NCBI RefSeq assembly: GCF_028285565.1
Contig: NZ_JANQOY010000147.1
Location: 1-45,422 of the forward strand
DNA: 45,422 nt
Source: Acaryochloris sp. IP29b_bin.148
Lineage (GTDB): Bacteria > Cyanobacteriota > Cyanobacteriia > Thermosynechococcales > Thermosynechococcaceae
Direction of reading: 5' to 3'
The position numbers were made by a program, and so were the translations under genes. Position 1 is the stretch's first letter, and each line of letters opens with the position of its first letter. Shown here in pieces: positions 17,276 to 26,358 of this stretch. The notes beneath the pieces were generated by a model. The model was given only the letters and a program-made list of their open reading frames with translations, did not search any database and was not told the origin of the DNA.

Positions 17276-18328
17276 ATGAGATTTATCGATCAAGCCGAGA
17301 TATGGGTCAAAGCCGGTAAAGGGGGAGATGGCATGGTGGCCTTCCGACGGGAAAAATATGTCCCTGCTGGAGGACCTGCGGGCGGCAATGGTGGACGAGG
17401 GGGATCCGTTGTTTTTCAAGCCTCTAATCATCTGCAAACCCTACTAGATTTCAAATACAATCACCAATTTACGGCTGCAGATGGCAAACGCGGGGGGCCT
17501 AAGAATTTAACCGGGGCCTCTGGGCAGGATCGCCTAATCGAGGTCCCTTGTGGCACAGTCGTTTACCATGCTGACACCTTGGAGCTGTTAGGCGACCTAA
17601 CGACGGATGGACAAACCCTGATTGTGGCCCAGGGCGGCAAAGGTGGATTGGGCAACAAGCATTTTCTCAGCAACCGGAATCGGGCACCAGAGCACGCACT
17701 ACCGGGTTTACCAGGAGAAGAATATCGATTGCGGCTGGAACTGAAATTATTGGCGGAAGTTGGCATTATTGGTCTCCCCAATGCGGGCAAATCCACCCTG
17801 ATTTCGGTGCTGTCAGCGGCTCAGCCCAAAATTGCCGACTATCCCTTCACCACCTTAGTCCCTAACTTGGGGGTCGTACCTCGGGCCACTGGTGATGGCA
17901 CCGTCTTTGCCGATATTCCAGGCTTAATTGCGGGTGCCCATGCAGGGGTCGGCTTAGGCCATGATTTTCTCAGACATGTCGAGCGCACCCGATTGCTACT
18001 GCACCTGATCGATGCGACAGCCAGCGATCCCGTTCAAGACTATCAAACTATTCAGCAAGAGTTATCAGCCTATGGCCAGGACCTGTATCAGCGCCCGCAA
18101 CTCTTGGTTCTTAATAAAATCGATGCTATCGAGCCAGAACGACAGTCTCAATGGCAAACTGAACTGGAACACATCAGCGGGGGGCCAGTTTACTTGATTT
18201 CAGCCGTTGCGCAACAAGGGTTAGACACTTTGTTACACCGCGTGTGGGACGTGTTAGATCATCTCTCTGACGAGGTAGAGCCCTCCATACTGTCCGATTC
18301 AGCCTTATCCATCCCAAGGGAAAAATAA
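17276..18328 (+). CDS. obgE: Obg-family GTPase
   Basis: Obg is an essential GTPase linked to 50S ribosome assembly and stress signalling. The 350-residue protein has the glycine-rich Obg fold (residues 1-160, with [19 protein letters not shown] and [14 protein letters not shown]) and a G domain with [23 protein letters not shown] and LNKIDAIEP. It lacks the long C-terminal TGS-like OCT domain of some Gram-positive Obg proteins, which is usual here. It is preceded by a ~104-base spacer with no clear promoter consensus. Confidence 0.96.
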   Translation: MRFIDQAEIWVKAGKGGDGMVAFRREKYVPAGGPAGGNGGRGGSVVFQASNHLQTLLDFKYNHQFTAADGKRGGPKNLTGASGQDRLIEVPCGTVVYHADTLELLGDLTTDGQTLIVAQGGKGGLGNKHFLSNRNRAPEHALPGLPGEEYRLRLELKLLAEVGIIGLPNAGKSTLISVLSAAQPKIADYPFTTLVPNLGVVPRATGDGTVFADIPGLIAGAHAGVGLGHDFLRHVERTRLLLHLIDATASDPVQDYQTIQQELSAYGQDLYQRPQLLVLNKIDAIEPERQSQWQTELEHISGGPVYLISAVAQQGLDTLLHRVWDVLDHLSDEVEPSILSDSALSIPREK

Positions 18329-18475
18329 AATTAGACGGAAAGAGCGTGAATTGTCAGTCAATCTGGGAAAGATTAAGTAATAATACGGTATACATGTCAT
18401 AGCTCGGCGATTATCAACCCCTGGTTGAAAGCGCTGAGTCAAGCTAAGCATTAAGACACGGGTGGCTTCTAGGGT

Positions 18476-19123
18476 ATGCAAGACGTTATCGCGACGGATC
18501 AAAATCAACTATTGCTGATCGATGATGATCCAAACCTGATTCTATTGGTGAAGGATTATTTAGAGTTGCGCGGATACGAAGTAACAACGGCCAAAAATGG
18601 CCGCGAAGCATTGCGGGTTCTGGAAAAAAGTATTCCCAATCTGATCATCTGTGATGTGATGATGCCAGAAATGGATGGCTATGCTTTTGTAAAACGGGTG
18701 CGGGACAATCCCCAAACCAGCTATTTGCCGGTGCTGTTCTTATCCGCTAAGGGCCAGATTCAGGATCGAGTGACTGGTTTAAATACGGGCGCAGACGTCT
18801 ATATGATTAAGCCCTTTGAACCCGATGAGCTAGTGGCTCAAATTGAAGCCTCCCTGAAGCAAGCCTCACGGATGATGCAGAAGCAAGCCAACTCCTTAGA
18901 TGGAGAGGTCTCCGTTCAGGTGCCCTTTGATGTGGATCTAACGCCGACGGAAACGAAGGTGATTCAACTGGTGGCCAAAGGGATGTCGAATCGAGAGATT
19001 GCCGATGATCTGAGCGTCAGCCAGCGGACCGTCGAAAGCCATGTCAGCAATATGCTGGGTAAAACAGGCTTAAGCAACCGCACAGAGTTAGCACGATGGG
19101 CCATTGAGCAGCGGATGGTTTAG
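18476..19123 (+). CDS. NarL/LuxR-type two-component response regulator
   Basis: The 215-residue protein has a receiver domain (residues 10-130; acidic pocket IDDDPN, phospho-acceptor Asp60 in IICDVMMPEMDG, Ser in FLSAKG, Lys in IKPFEP) and a LuxR-type helix-turn-helix at ~150-210 (LTPTETKVIQLVAKGMSNREIADDL broken by the turn, then SQRTVESHVSNML). It resembles the Ycf29-type regulators of cyanobacteria and red-algal plastids; that identity is a guess. No kinase is adjacent. Its stop overlaps the convergent DUF3493 gene by four bases. Confidence 0.88.
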   Translation: MQDVIATDQNQLLLIDDDPNLILLVKDYLELRGYEVTTAKNGREALRVLEKSIPNLIICDVMMPEMDGYAFVKRVRDNPQTSYLPVLFLSAKGQIQDRVTGLNTGADVYMIKPFEPDELVAQIEASLKQASRMMQKQANSLDGEVSVQVPFDVDLTPTETKVIQLVAKGMSNREIADDLSVSQRTVESHVSNMLGKTGLSNRTELARWAIEQRMV

Positions 19124-19395
19124 GAAGGGCGCGATTTTGAGCGCTCCAACCATAATAACCACAGCATTAGGGTCAAAATTCCCAGCTGCAACATTAAATT
19201 AGGCAACGTGGTGGCAATATCCTGACCCGCCAGCACCTGGAAAAAGAAAACCACTGCACCGACCAAGGCTGACCCCGCGAAGGCCACATAAAAAAATTGT
19301 CGTACTCCTCGATAGGGAGCCTTCAGTTCTGCCCGCAGTTGCTGCAGCTGAGCATCGTTTAAGGAACTGCGCGAGGGCTTAGGTTGTTCAGGCAT
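19120..19395 (-). CDS. DUF3493-type small membrane protein
   Basis: This 91-residue protein starts with a soluble segment ending in AELKAPYRGVRQFFY, then two membrane helices (~38-56 and ~65-82) with a short loop. The pattern matches the DUF3493 family of cyanobacteria and chloroplasts, some members of which are linked to photosystem biogenesis; the function here is not known. It lies 34 bases downstream of ccs1 and is the last gene of the ftsW-ccdA-ccs1 run. Confidence 0.75.
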   Translation of the reverse strand: MPEQPKPSRSSLNDAQLQQLRAELKAPYRGVRQFFYVAFAGSALVGAVVFFFQVLAGQDIATTLPNLMLQLGILTLMLWLLWLERSKSRPS

Positions 19396-19429
19396 AGTCG
19401 CATTCTAATGGATCAGCAATTTCCCCAGG

Positions 19430-20815
19430 CTAGAGCTTGGCCACTTCCTGGGAAGGTGAGTCTTCCGTCGGCGAAGCAACATCAGCCTGAGGGACCGCTG
19501 AGGTCTGCTCAATCATCTCGACCAATTCTCGTTCAAAGGTTAACTGGGCTCGGTTGGTGCGCCCACCGATATACAGCTGGTCATCTGCCGTTAATAGCCA
19601 GATTTGGGAATGAGACACGTAACTCATAATCACGCCAATCATCAATAACCCAAACCCACTGTAAATCCAGGGAATGCCAGGGTCGGCCTTAATTTGCAAC
19701 CCTGTGCTCCCCACTAGCTCCACCAATTTTAAGCTAATTTCATTCACGTCAACGGACATCCCCGTGCGCACTGTGGAGACCAGCTTGCCGGATTCATCAT
19801 AGACGACGACAGTGCCCTGTAAATCGGTTGTGAGTAAGGTGACGCCAGCGCTGAGGTCCGGTTTGGTTGGCACCCATGTCCCCCAGATTCGGCCACTAGA
19901 TACTTGCAAGGGGGCCATCGGCAGCTGTAATACGGGGCTATTGTTGAGCTGTACCCGCACAGCGGCAATGGACCAGTCGGCTTGATACAGGGTCACGCCC
20001 TGATGCTTGAGCGGTTGATTGACATGAATGGTTTGCCGATCCAGCTCATGCTTGTCCTCATCGACGATCGATAAGTCCGAATAAAATTGGTCAATTTGGC
20101 CTTCAGGGGTGTAGTCAATCCAGAATCGATTCACCTGTACAGACCAGTCTGTTGGAATCTGCGCCCTTGACAACGGCCCAGATTTAACAATATTGCTCAC
20201 CTTGGCTGTGGTGCCGCTGGGAATCATCTCTTGGGCCATAAATCCTGTTAAGGATCCCCAAATGGATCCTAATAGAATCAGAATCATGCTGGCATGGACA
20301 ACGATGGGGCCAATCCGCCCCGTCATGCCTTTACGCGCATAAATACTCTGGTCCTCCTCAAAGACTTTGTAGCGATTCTTGTGGAGGGCCGTGAGTAACG
20401 AGGCTTTTTGGTCGGGATCCAAGGTGGTGCTCAGGGCCAGCTTTTCAAACTGACGCGGCTTTTTGTAAAATTTCCAGCTGCGAGCGGCTTTCAGGGCGGG
20501 CAGCTGACGCATAAAGGTACAGGCCGTTAGACTCGTGCCGAACAAAATCAGCAGCGATAAAAACCACCAGGTTCGGTAGACATGATCTAACCCCACGGCG
20601 AGTAAGACTTTCCAAGTCAAAAACCCAAACAGTGCCGGATCCTCAGGGTAATTGGCTTGGTAAAACTCTAGGGACTGGCCTTGTTCAATCACCGTACCGG
20701 AAATGCTGAAGAGTGCGATCGCAAGTAGTAAGACTATCGCCAGTCGCAGATCCGCTAAAACCGGGACTAAAACTTTTTTAAAAAATGTGCGGAATTGGTC
20801 AAAAGTAGAGGTCAT
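19430..20815 (-). CDS. ccs1: Cytochrome c biogenesis protein Ccs1 (ResB family)
   Basis: Ccs1 with CcsA delivers heme to apocytochromes c on the lumenal side in system II. The 461-residue protein has the ResB pattern: helices near residues 20-40 ([17 protein letters not shown]), 80-100 and 165-190 ([20 protein letters not shown]), a large lumenal domain of ~200 residues, and a last helix at ~390-408. The CcsA partner is not in the window. It follows ccdA by 28 bases, a functionally coherent pairing. The acidic, Ser-rich C-terminal tail is poorly conserved. Confidence 0.92.
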   Translation of the reverse strand: MTSTFDQFRTFFKKVLVPVLADLRLAIVLLLAIALFSISGTVIEQGQSLEFYQANYPEDPALFGFLTWKVLLAVGLDHVYRTWWFLSLLILFGTSLTACTFMRQLPALKAARSWKFYKKPRQFEKLALSTTLDPDQKASLLTALHKNRYKVFEEDQSIYARKGMTGRIGPIVVHASMILILLGSIWGSLTGFMAQEMIPSGTTAKVSNIVKSGPLSRAQIPTDWSVQVNRFWIDYTPEGQIDQFYSDLSIVDEDKHELDRQTIHVNQPLKHQGVTLYQADWSIAAVRVQLNNSPVLQLPMAPLQVSSGRIWGTWVPTKPDLSAGVTLLTTDLQGTVVVYDESGKLVSTVRTGMSVDVNEISLKLVELVGSTGLQIKADPGIPWIYSGFGLLMIGVIMSYVSHSQIWLLTADDQLYIGGRTNRAQLTFERELVEMIEQTSAVPQADVASPTEDSPSQEVAKL

Positions 20816-20843
20816 GCCGTTGGAGTCTGAAGTCTAAGTAGGT

Positions 20844-21587
20844 TTAAACCACTGCGCTGGGGAGGACATGGGTTAACAAGGAAAATACGCCAAAGGCAAC
20901 CAGTAAAACGCCACTTGCAGGCGTAATCCAAGCAGACCATCGGCGAATCGCCAAAAATCGTTTAATCGCTGCTGTAAACGTCCCAGCAATAATCAGTGGA
21001 GTGGTATAGCCTGCCGTGTATGACAATAACAGACCACCGCCCAGAATAGGATCTTGGGTACTGGAGATCCAGGCCAACAGGGTCGCTAAAACCGGCGTAC
21101 TACAGGGAGATGCCACCAAGCCAAAGGTGAGGCCGAGCAGAAAGGAACGCACGCCTCTGGGCAACTGCTCCGAGATCAGATCAGCACCCGAGAAACTGGG
21201 CAGCCGCAGCGGTAACGCTTCCAGCAAGTTCAGGCCCATCAGAATCGCGACAATACTGACGACGATGGCCAAACCAACCCCCACCTGGCCATAAACTCTC
21301 CCCAACAGCGCGGCACCAATTCCCAAGCCCGCGAGTGTTAGGGCCAATCCTAAGCAAAACCAGATAGATTGGGCCATCGCCTGCCATCGATTTTCCGTCT
21401 CATACCCACCGATATAGCCAACGGTAATCGGGAGCATAGAGAGGGTACAGGGAGTCAGGCTCGTCAGTAGACCCGCTAGAAAAATCACCCCCACACTCAG
21501 AATCGTAAGATGAGTGAGCTGAGTCGAGACGATCGCATTGGCGAATTGCTCTAGGTGATATAGCTGAAGTTCTAGACTTTCCAGCAT
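20844..21587 (-). CDS. ccdA: Thiol-disulfide carrier CcdA
   Basis: CcdA passes reducing equivalents across the thylakoid or inner membrane to keep apocytochrome c cysteines reduced. The 247-residue protein has six likely membrane helices and the two hallmark cysteines: Cys47 in SLTPCTLSMLP and Cys162 in ASPCSTPVLATLL. Length is normal. It sits between ftsW and ccs1 in a tightly spaced operon (33 and 28 bases). Confidence 0.94.
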   Translation of the reverse strand: MLESLELQLYHLEQFANAIVSTQLTHLTILSVGVIFLAGLLTSLTPCTLSMLPITVGYIGGYETENRWQAMAQSIWFCLGLALTLAGLGIGAALLGRVYGQVGVGLAIVVSIVAILMGLNLLEALPLRLPSFSGADLISEQLPRGVRSFLLGLTFGLVASPCSTPVLATLLAWISSTQDPILGGGLLLSYTAGYTTPLIIAGTFTAAIKRFLAIRRWSAWITPASGVLLVAFGVFSLLTHVLPSAVV

Positions 21588-21620
21588 AAGTGCTTAACCC
21601 ACAGGTGTTCGTTACTGATC

Positions 21621-23036
21621 TTAACGAAGTCTGTGCTGTCGGCGTTGTTTTAGTCGCTCTTTTTTAGCGGCCAGCGCAGCTCTAGCGGCAGCTTGTTCCT
21701 TGGGAGGGCGCGCGGACTGTGATTTTCGGAAAAGGTGGCGAAGGAAGTTCGGGGTTCGGCGGCGCTGAGCCAGGGCGTCTTTGCGAGCGTGATGCGGGGA
21801 TGCCAGCGGTCGATGCCTAGCGGTAGAAACGGACGAGTGATCTCCCACCAAGCGAATAAAGGACGGGGTCTGTTCGGAAGAATGGGGGATGGCGACCACT
21901 TCTGCACTCTGGCTTTCGCGCGCTGCCCGAATCAAAAGACCAGCAATCAATAAACTAGAAATCATCGAGTTGCCGCCATAGCTGAACATCGGCAGCGGTA
22001 ACCCCGTGGTCGGCAAGACCCCGATCACAACCCCAATATTAATCAAGGACTGTCCCACTAGAAAAATCATGGCTCCAATGGCAATCAGGCGGTGAATCGT
22101 ATGGGTCGATTTCATAGCAACGCGTAGGGCTAAAATGCTGTAAACCCCCAATAGGAGCAAAAAGCAAAATCCCCCCAACAAGCCAAATTCTTCAGCAAAC
22201 ACCGCGAAAATAAAATCGGTATGTTGAATCGGTAAATAAGATAGCTTCAATTGCGATTCTCCAAATCCTGAGCCGACGATGCCACCTGAGCCAACGGCCA
22301 ACAAGCTTTGGTACAGTTGATAGCCATCTCCTAGGGGATCAGCCCAGGGATTTAAAAAGGACAGGATCCGCGCTTGTTGATAGGGGTTACGGAAAACACT
22401 TAGGGCTGCTAAACCGACGCCAGCCAGGGCAGTAAGCACTAGAGATTTATAGCGGAGGCCCGCAGCTAAGGCAATTAGCCACAGCGTCATCCCACATAAC
22501 GCCGTGGTACTCAGGTTTGGTTGCACCAAAATACCCAAGAGGGCCAAACCAAATAGACACAACCATCCGACTCGCTCGCCCATGGTGAGTCGAAACCAGC
22601 GATTAAACACCAGGGCACTTTGCAAAATCAAAAAGGGTTTGATTAATTCTGAGGGCTGCAGCGGGAAGGGGCCAATATCAATCCAGCGGGTTGCACCATT
22701 GATTTCCATCCCCAGGCCAGGAATCTTGGTGGCAAAGATCAGCAGTAAAAACAGAAAGAAGCCAATCGCCGCTCCTTTCATCAGCTTTTGCAGGGGCGTA
22801 TGAATAGCAGCGCAAAAGCCAAGCAGCCCTAAAACGACGCCTAGGAGTTGACGTTTGGAATAATAGAACCCATCCCCGGATTCAATCACACCGGCATAAT
22901 AGGAGGCTGAAAACAAGACCACGAGGCCGATCCCCAACCAAAACAGGGTTAACCAATGCAGTAAACGAGCTTCGGCAGCCCATAATTCTGTGGAGTAGGG
23001 AGGGGCGGGGATGAGGCGGCGTCTCTTCACAACCAA
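21621..23036 (-). CDS. ftsW: SEDS-family glycosyltransferase, probably FtsW
   Basis: SEDS proteins polymerise lipid II into glycan strands. The 471-residue protein has about ten membrane helices and family lines such as NGATRWIDIGPFPLQPSELIKP, QHTDFIFAVFAEEFGLLG and the closing GLPLPMFSYGGNSMISSLL. FtsW is preferred over RodA from the general pattern, but this is not certain. The last ~85 residues form an Arg/Gln/Ala-rich cytoplasmic tail. The frame opens at TTG 23036; a GTG at 23030 (VKRRRLIPAP) is an equally possible start and neither has a clear ribosome site. Confidence 0.88.
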   Translation of the reverse strand: MVVKRRRLIPAPPYSTELWAAEARLLHWLTLFWLGIGLVVLFSASYYAGVIESGDGFYYSKRQLLGVVLGLLGFCAAIHTPLQKLMKGAAIGFFLFLLLIFATKIPGLGMEINGATRWIDIGPFPLQPSELIKPFLILQSALVFNRWFRLTMGERVGWLCLFGLALLGILVQPNLSTTALCGMTLWLIALAAGLRYKSLVLTALAGVGLAALSVFRNPYQQARILSFLNPWADPLGDGYQLYQSLLAVGSGGIVGSGFGESQLKLSYLPIQHTDFIFAVFAEEFGLLGGFCFLLLLGVYSILALRVAMKSTHTIHRLIAIGAMIFLVGQSLINIGVVIGVLPTTGLPLPMFSYGGNSMISSLLIAGLLIRAARESQSAEVVAIPHSSEQTPSFIRLVGDHSSVSTARHRPLASPHHARKDALAQRRRTPNFLRHLFRKSQSARPPKEQAAARAALAAKKERLKQRRQHRLR

Positions 23037-23102
23037 AAGGCCCTAGCGATAAGTCGAGGCCAGTATAGCAGACCCTTACAGGAAGTGAAGGAGGGTGGAA
23101 GA

Positions 23103-24047
23103 CTAATGCGACTCAGAATCTTGAAATAACGGCGTACTGAGATAGCGTTCGCCAAAACTGGGTTGGATCATCACAATCAGTTTGTCCTTATTTTCGGGGC
23201 GCTTAGCGACTTGAATCGCTGCACATAGCGCTGCACCAGATGAGATCCCAGACAGAAGCCCCTCTTCTCGGGCCAATCGGCGACCGTATGCGATCGCATC
23301 TTCATCCTTGACCACGACCACTTCATCAATCAAATCGATATTCAAGACGGGGGGAACAAACCCAGCGCCAATTCCTTGAATCTTGTGAGGACCTGGCGCC
23401 CCTCCTGACAGCACAGGGCTGCCTTCAGGTTCAACTGCGATCGCATGGAACGACGACTTGCGCGCCTTTAAGACTTCAGCGACGCCCGTCAGCGTTCCGC
23501 CCGTTCCCACGCCAGCAATCAAACAATCGACTTGGCCATCGGTATCAGCCCAAATTTCCTCAGCCGTGGTTTGACGGTGAATTTGGGGATTCGCTGGATT
23601 GCGAAATTGCTGAAGCATGTAGGCATTGGGCATCTGGTCCACTAACGCTTGTGCCCGTTCAATACACCCCCGCATTCCGTCAGTGCCAGGGGTGAGTTCC
23701 AGCTGAGCACCGTAGGCCTGCAACATGGCTCGGCGTTCGGCGCTCATAGTGTCTGGCATGGTCAAGATCAAACGATAGCCCTTGGCCGCCGCCACCATGG
23801 CCAGGGCAATCCCGGTATTGCCAGAGGTGGGCTCCACTAATACCGTAATGCCAGGATGAATCAACCCCTGCTTCTCAGCCACCGCAATCATATTGCTGCC
23901 AATGCGATCCTTCACGGAAGACGATGGGTTAAGGCTTTCCAGCTTAAGTACTATTTTGGCCAAACAGCCTTCCGCTTTGGGGATGCGATTGAGTTGAATC
24001 AGGGGAGTGTTGCCAATCAGCTCGGTAATGTCACGGGCAATACGCAT
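23103..24047 (-). CDS. cysK: Cysteine synthase (O-acetylserine sulfhydrylase)
   Basis: The enzyme makes L-cysteine from O-acetylserine and sulfide with PLP. The 314-residue sequence has the PLP lysine Lys46 in [11 protein letters not shown], the substrate loop [13 protein letters not shown], the phosphate-binding [11 protein letters not shown] and the GISSGAA segment near the C-terminus. Length is standard for CysK. It follows an Rrf2-type regulator by 74 bases on the same strand; that order suggests control by cysteine supply, as with CymR in Firmicutes. Confidence 0.95.
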   Translation of the reverse strand: MRIARDITELIGNTPLIQLNRIPKAEGCLAKIVLKLESLNPSSSVKDRIGSNMIAVAEKQGLIHPGITVLVEPTSGNTGIALAMVAAAKGYRLILTMPDTMSAERRAMLQAYGAQLELTPGTDGMRGCIERAQALVDQMPNAYMLQQFRNPANPQIHRQTTAEEIWADTDGQVDCLIAGVGTGGTLTGVAEVLKARKSSFHAIAVEPEGSPVLSGGAPGPHKIQGIGAGFVPPVLNIDLIDEVVVVKDEDAIAYGRRLAREEGLLSGISSGAALCAAIQVAKRPENKDKLIVMIQPSFGERYLSTPLFQDSESH

Positions 24048-24121
24048 GATGAACTTCTCTGCTCAAGAATCAGATAGACAAAGGAGAGGGCAGGGCACAG
24101 TGCCGTTACCTTTTAAATAGC

Positions 24122-24559
24122 TTAGATGTAATACATCAGGTTGGCTTGCTGCTTTGCATCTCTGCGATCGCAGAGATCCTGTAAGGTGCAATTTTGAAAA
24201 ATTTTATTGACCGCTTGATCGGCATCTTGCCAAATTTCATGCACCACTGCTTTCTCGACTGTCCAATTCTCTGGAGAGGTGGCAAGGGTCTGAGACTCTC
24301 TGCCTTCAATACAGTTAATAATTTCCAACAGCGTAATCTTCCAGGGCTCACGCGCCAGCAAGTAGCCACCGCGCGCCCCGCGCTGAGAACAGACTAAACC
24401 AGAACGGCGAAGGGTGGCGAGGAGCTGCTCTAAATAGCGATCAGGAATCTGCTGCTGGGCGGCAATCTGACGAATTTGCAAGGGATCACCTTGCTGATAG
24501 TGATCAACTAGCGTGAGCAATGCTAAGACTGCATACTCACATTTACAGGACAACTCCAC
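24122..24559 (-). CDS. Rrf2-family transcriptional regulator
   Basis: This is a 145-residue winged-helix regulator. Family lines are CEYAVLALLTLVDHYQQGD, IPDRYLEQLLATLRRSGLV and SQRGARGGYLLAR. Cysteines are at 5, 7, 57, 83, 124 and 130; the tightly spaced triad that binds the Fe-S cluster in IscR (positions 92/98/104) is absent. It is therefore closer in type to CymR, which senses cysteine status through CysK. The start is GTG at 24559. A GC-rich dyad and a TATACT box lie upstream, suggesting autoregulation. Confidence 0.88.
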   Translation of the reverse strand: MELSCKCEYAVLALLTLVDHYQQGDPLQIRQIAAQQQIPDRYLEQLLATLRRSGLVCSQRGARGGYLLAREPWKITLLEIINCIEGRESQTLATSPENWTVEKAVVHEIWQDADQAVNKIFQNCTLQDLCDRRDAKQQANLMYYI

Positions 24560-24597
24560 AGGGCAAGACCCACTTAGGCAACAACAGTCGCTGACCT

Positions 24598-24623
24598 AGT
24601 ATACTCCGGTTCTCCGTCGGAGT
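24598..24623 (-). promoter_or_regulatory. -10 box and CTCCG dyad upstream of rrf2
   Basis: ACTCCG (24603-24608) and CGGAGT (24618-24623) are inverted repeats, and a nested palindrome CTCCG-T-CGGAG lies at 24612-24622. A TATACT -10 candidate (minus strand, 24603-24598) abuts the dyad, with the gene start ~40 bases on. No good -35 is visible, as often seen in regulated promoters. It is a plausible binding site for the Rrf2 protein itself. Confidence 0.45.
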
Positions 24624-24675
24624 TTGTGGATTTACTGGGATGGATGGCTAAAAGCCATGAATCCTTGAGCCTATC

Positions 24676-25515
24676 CTAATTGAGGCTGATCCCCAACCAG
24701 TCATAGAATGCCACAATCCCATACTGATAAGCAGCCCAGATCTGTGCCCCTGCAAAAGCAGAGAGTAAAGCGCCAAGCACCAAATACGGACCAAAAGGAA
24801 TTTTCTGAAAACGGCCAATCTTACCGATCAACTGACCGCCGCCACCGATAATGGTCCCGGCGAAACAAGCCAAAAATAGACTTAAGAGCATATATTTCCA
24901 ACCGAGCCAGGCCCCAATCATAGCCATCAACTTGCTATCTCCCCACCCCATCGCCTGTTGTCTAAACAGGAGGGTGGCTAGGACCAGAATCGTGTCAATG
25001 AGCCATATTCCAGCCACAGCCCCAAGGAATCCAACGGTCAGGCCTTGCGCGATCCCAATCGGCCCAGCAGCATGCCAGCCCAACACACTTTGAAATACTA
25101 GGCCAGAGAGGACGCCCAATTTCGTCAAGGGATTGGGCAAGATCATCACATCCAAATCGATGAGGGCGAGGGCAACCAACACACTCACGAAGAACCAATA
25201 GCCTAAGGTGCGCAATTGATAGCCAAAGAGGATGAAAATCCCCAAAAATAGCAGCGCAGTGATCGCTTCAACCAGGGGATACCGACTCGAAATCGGGGTT
25301 CGACAGTATCGACATTTGCCCTTAAGCCATAGCCAACCTAGAACAGGGACATTATCGTAGGGTTTGAGTGGCGTCTGGCATTGGGGACAGCGAGAGGGCG
25401 GGTGCAGCAGAGATAAATTAGCAGGTAGCCGATAGATGACGACATTTAAAAAGCTACCAACTGACGCTCCCAGGCTGATGACTAGCCCATAAATCAAAAT
25501 TTCTGCCCAACTCAT
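24676..25515 (-). CDS. pilD: Type IV prepilin peptidase / N-methyltransferase
   Basis: PilD cleaves and methylates type IV prepilins at the inner membrane. The 279-residue protein has the zinc-type cysteine pairs CPQC (43-46) and CRYC (68-71) in the cytoplasmic loop, the aspartate segment IDLDVMILPN (119-128) and the second catalytic aspartate in GWGDSKLM (Asp193). About eight membrane helices are apparent. Both methyltransferase and peptidase halves look intact. The 122-base region after its start holds no gene. Confidence 0.93.
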   Translation of the reverse strand: MSWAEILIYGLVISLGASVGSFLNVVIYRLPANLSLLHPPSRCPQCQTPLKPYDNVPVLGWLWLKGKCRYCRTPISSRYPLVEAITALLFLGIFILFGYQLRTLGYWFFVSVLVALALIDLDVMILPNPLTKLGVLSGLVFQSVLGWHAAGPIGIAQGLTVGFLGAVAGIWLIDTILVLATLLFRQQAMGWGDSKLMAMIGAWLGWKYMLLSLFLACFAGTIIGGGGQLIGKIGRFQKIPFGPYLVLGALLSAFAGAQIWAAYQYGIVAFYDWLGISLN

Positions 25516-25638
25516 AGAACCATTGCAACGACGAGGGTGACCTAGCCTAGCTAGTCATTACCCGCGATTGTCTCCCCTGGATTTGACCTGGGATGAAAGC
25601 CGAATGACCACTCATCTCCTATTGGAGGATACCCAGTT

Positions 25639-25923
25639 TTAAGGGCATTCTGTATCTTCAACCGGGGAGATGTCCTCTGCTTGAATTTGAGCAACAGAAA
25701 TAAAAAATTCCTGAGGAAGTAAAATCGGTTGTTCGGAAAAAATCAGCTGGCCTCGCCCTGTATTTCGATCCATGGCAACACCAATCGGAGGTTGAGCATC
25801 AACGTGAATTTCACAATAGGCTTGATAGGTTTCACGTGCAGATGCCAACATTAATTCTGGGGAAGGAAGTTCAATCGGATCAGACTTTTGAGTTGAAGCA
25901 GGGGGATTATGAACGTAAGTCAC
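25639..25923 (-). CDS. Hypothetical small protein
   Basis: This acidic 94-residue protein is rich in Pro, Glu and Gln and has no membrane segment. The core around MLASARETYQAYCEIHVD and GVAMDRNTGRGQLIF reads like a folded domain. The start is GTG at 25923, overlapping the stop of an upstream frame by three bases. I do not recognise the family. The neighbours (pilD downstream, DUF3352 divergent) give no functional hint. Confidence 0.5.
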   Translation of the reverse strand: MTYVHNPPASTQKSDPIELPSPELMLASARETYQAYCEIHVDAQPPIGVAMDRNTGRGQLIFSEQPILLPQEFFISVAQIQAEDISPVEDTECP

Positions 25924-26123
25924 TCGAATATCCCTGTATTACTAGGTTGAATTACCTGTAATTTGTAGCAAGAAACCCTTCTTTCAGCAAGCGGAACAGT
26001 AGAATTGCTGCCCAAAAAATAGAGGGTTTTCTCAACTTTTGTCTCCTCCGAACTGCCAAGCAGAATGGAGATATTGTGATTCAATGAGTGAAGAAATTCT
26101 ATGTATGGGTTCCCAAATCGCAT
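25920..26123 (-). CDS. Doubtful small open frame
   Basis: This 67-codon frame starts at ATG 26123 and ends by overlapping the GTG of the next small gene, which would fit translational coupling. Its sequence (MRFGNPYIEFLHSLNHNIS and onward) has no recognisable motif and no clear ribosome site. The wider 25924-26358 stretch has no confident gene and should contain the divergent promoters for DUF3352 and the small gene at 25639. Confidence 0.2.
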   Translation of the reverse strand: MRFGNPYIEFLHSLNHNISILLGSSEETKVEKTLYFLGSNSTVPLAERRVSCYKLQVIQPSNTGIFE

Positions 26124-26358
26124 CGCTATAATGGGTCTTCATCAGGAATGCATCCCTATTTGAGGGTGTAGGGAAACGTCACCGTCCTACAAGGCAATCG
26201 ATCAAATATCTCCGTTTTGAGTTCAGAAAAACTGACCTTTAAGAAGGGTAGTGAAGGCAACCATCCACTGAATTCCCTGCTGATTTCTAGAAAGAAGACT
26301 TTACCAAAGTTAGTGAAGTTGTGCATACTGACCTCTAAGTCTTGGATAAAACGCAATC

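Noticed and set aside
16794..19123. Hpt protein and response regulator as a defined phosphorelay
   Set aside because: obgE lies between them, spacing is over 1.3 kb and no kinase is nearby, so the link is only proximity.
26156..26356. 66-codon minus-strand frame next to DUF3352
   Set aside because: It starts with TTG two bases from the divergent DUF3352 start, lacks a ribosome site and shows no family pattern.
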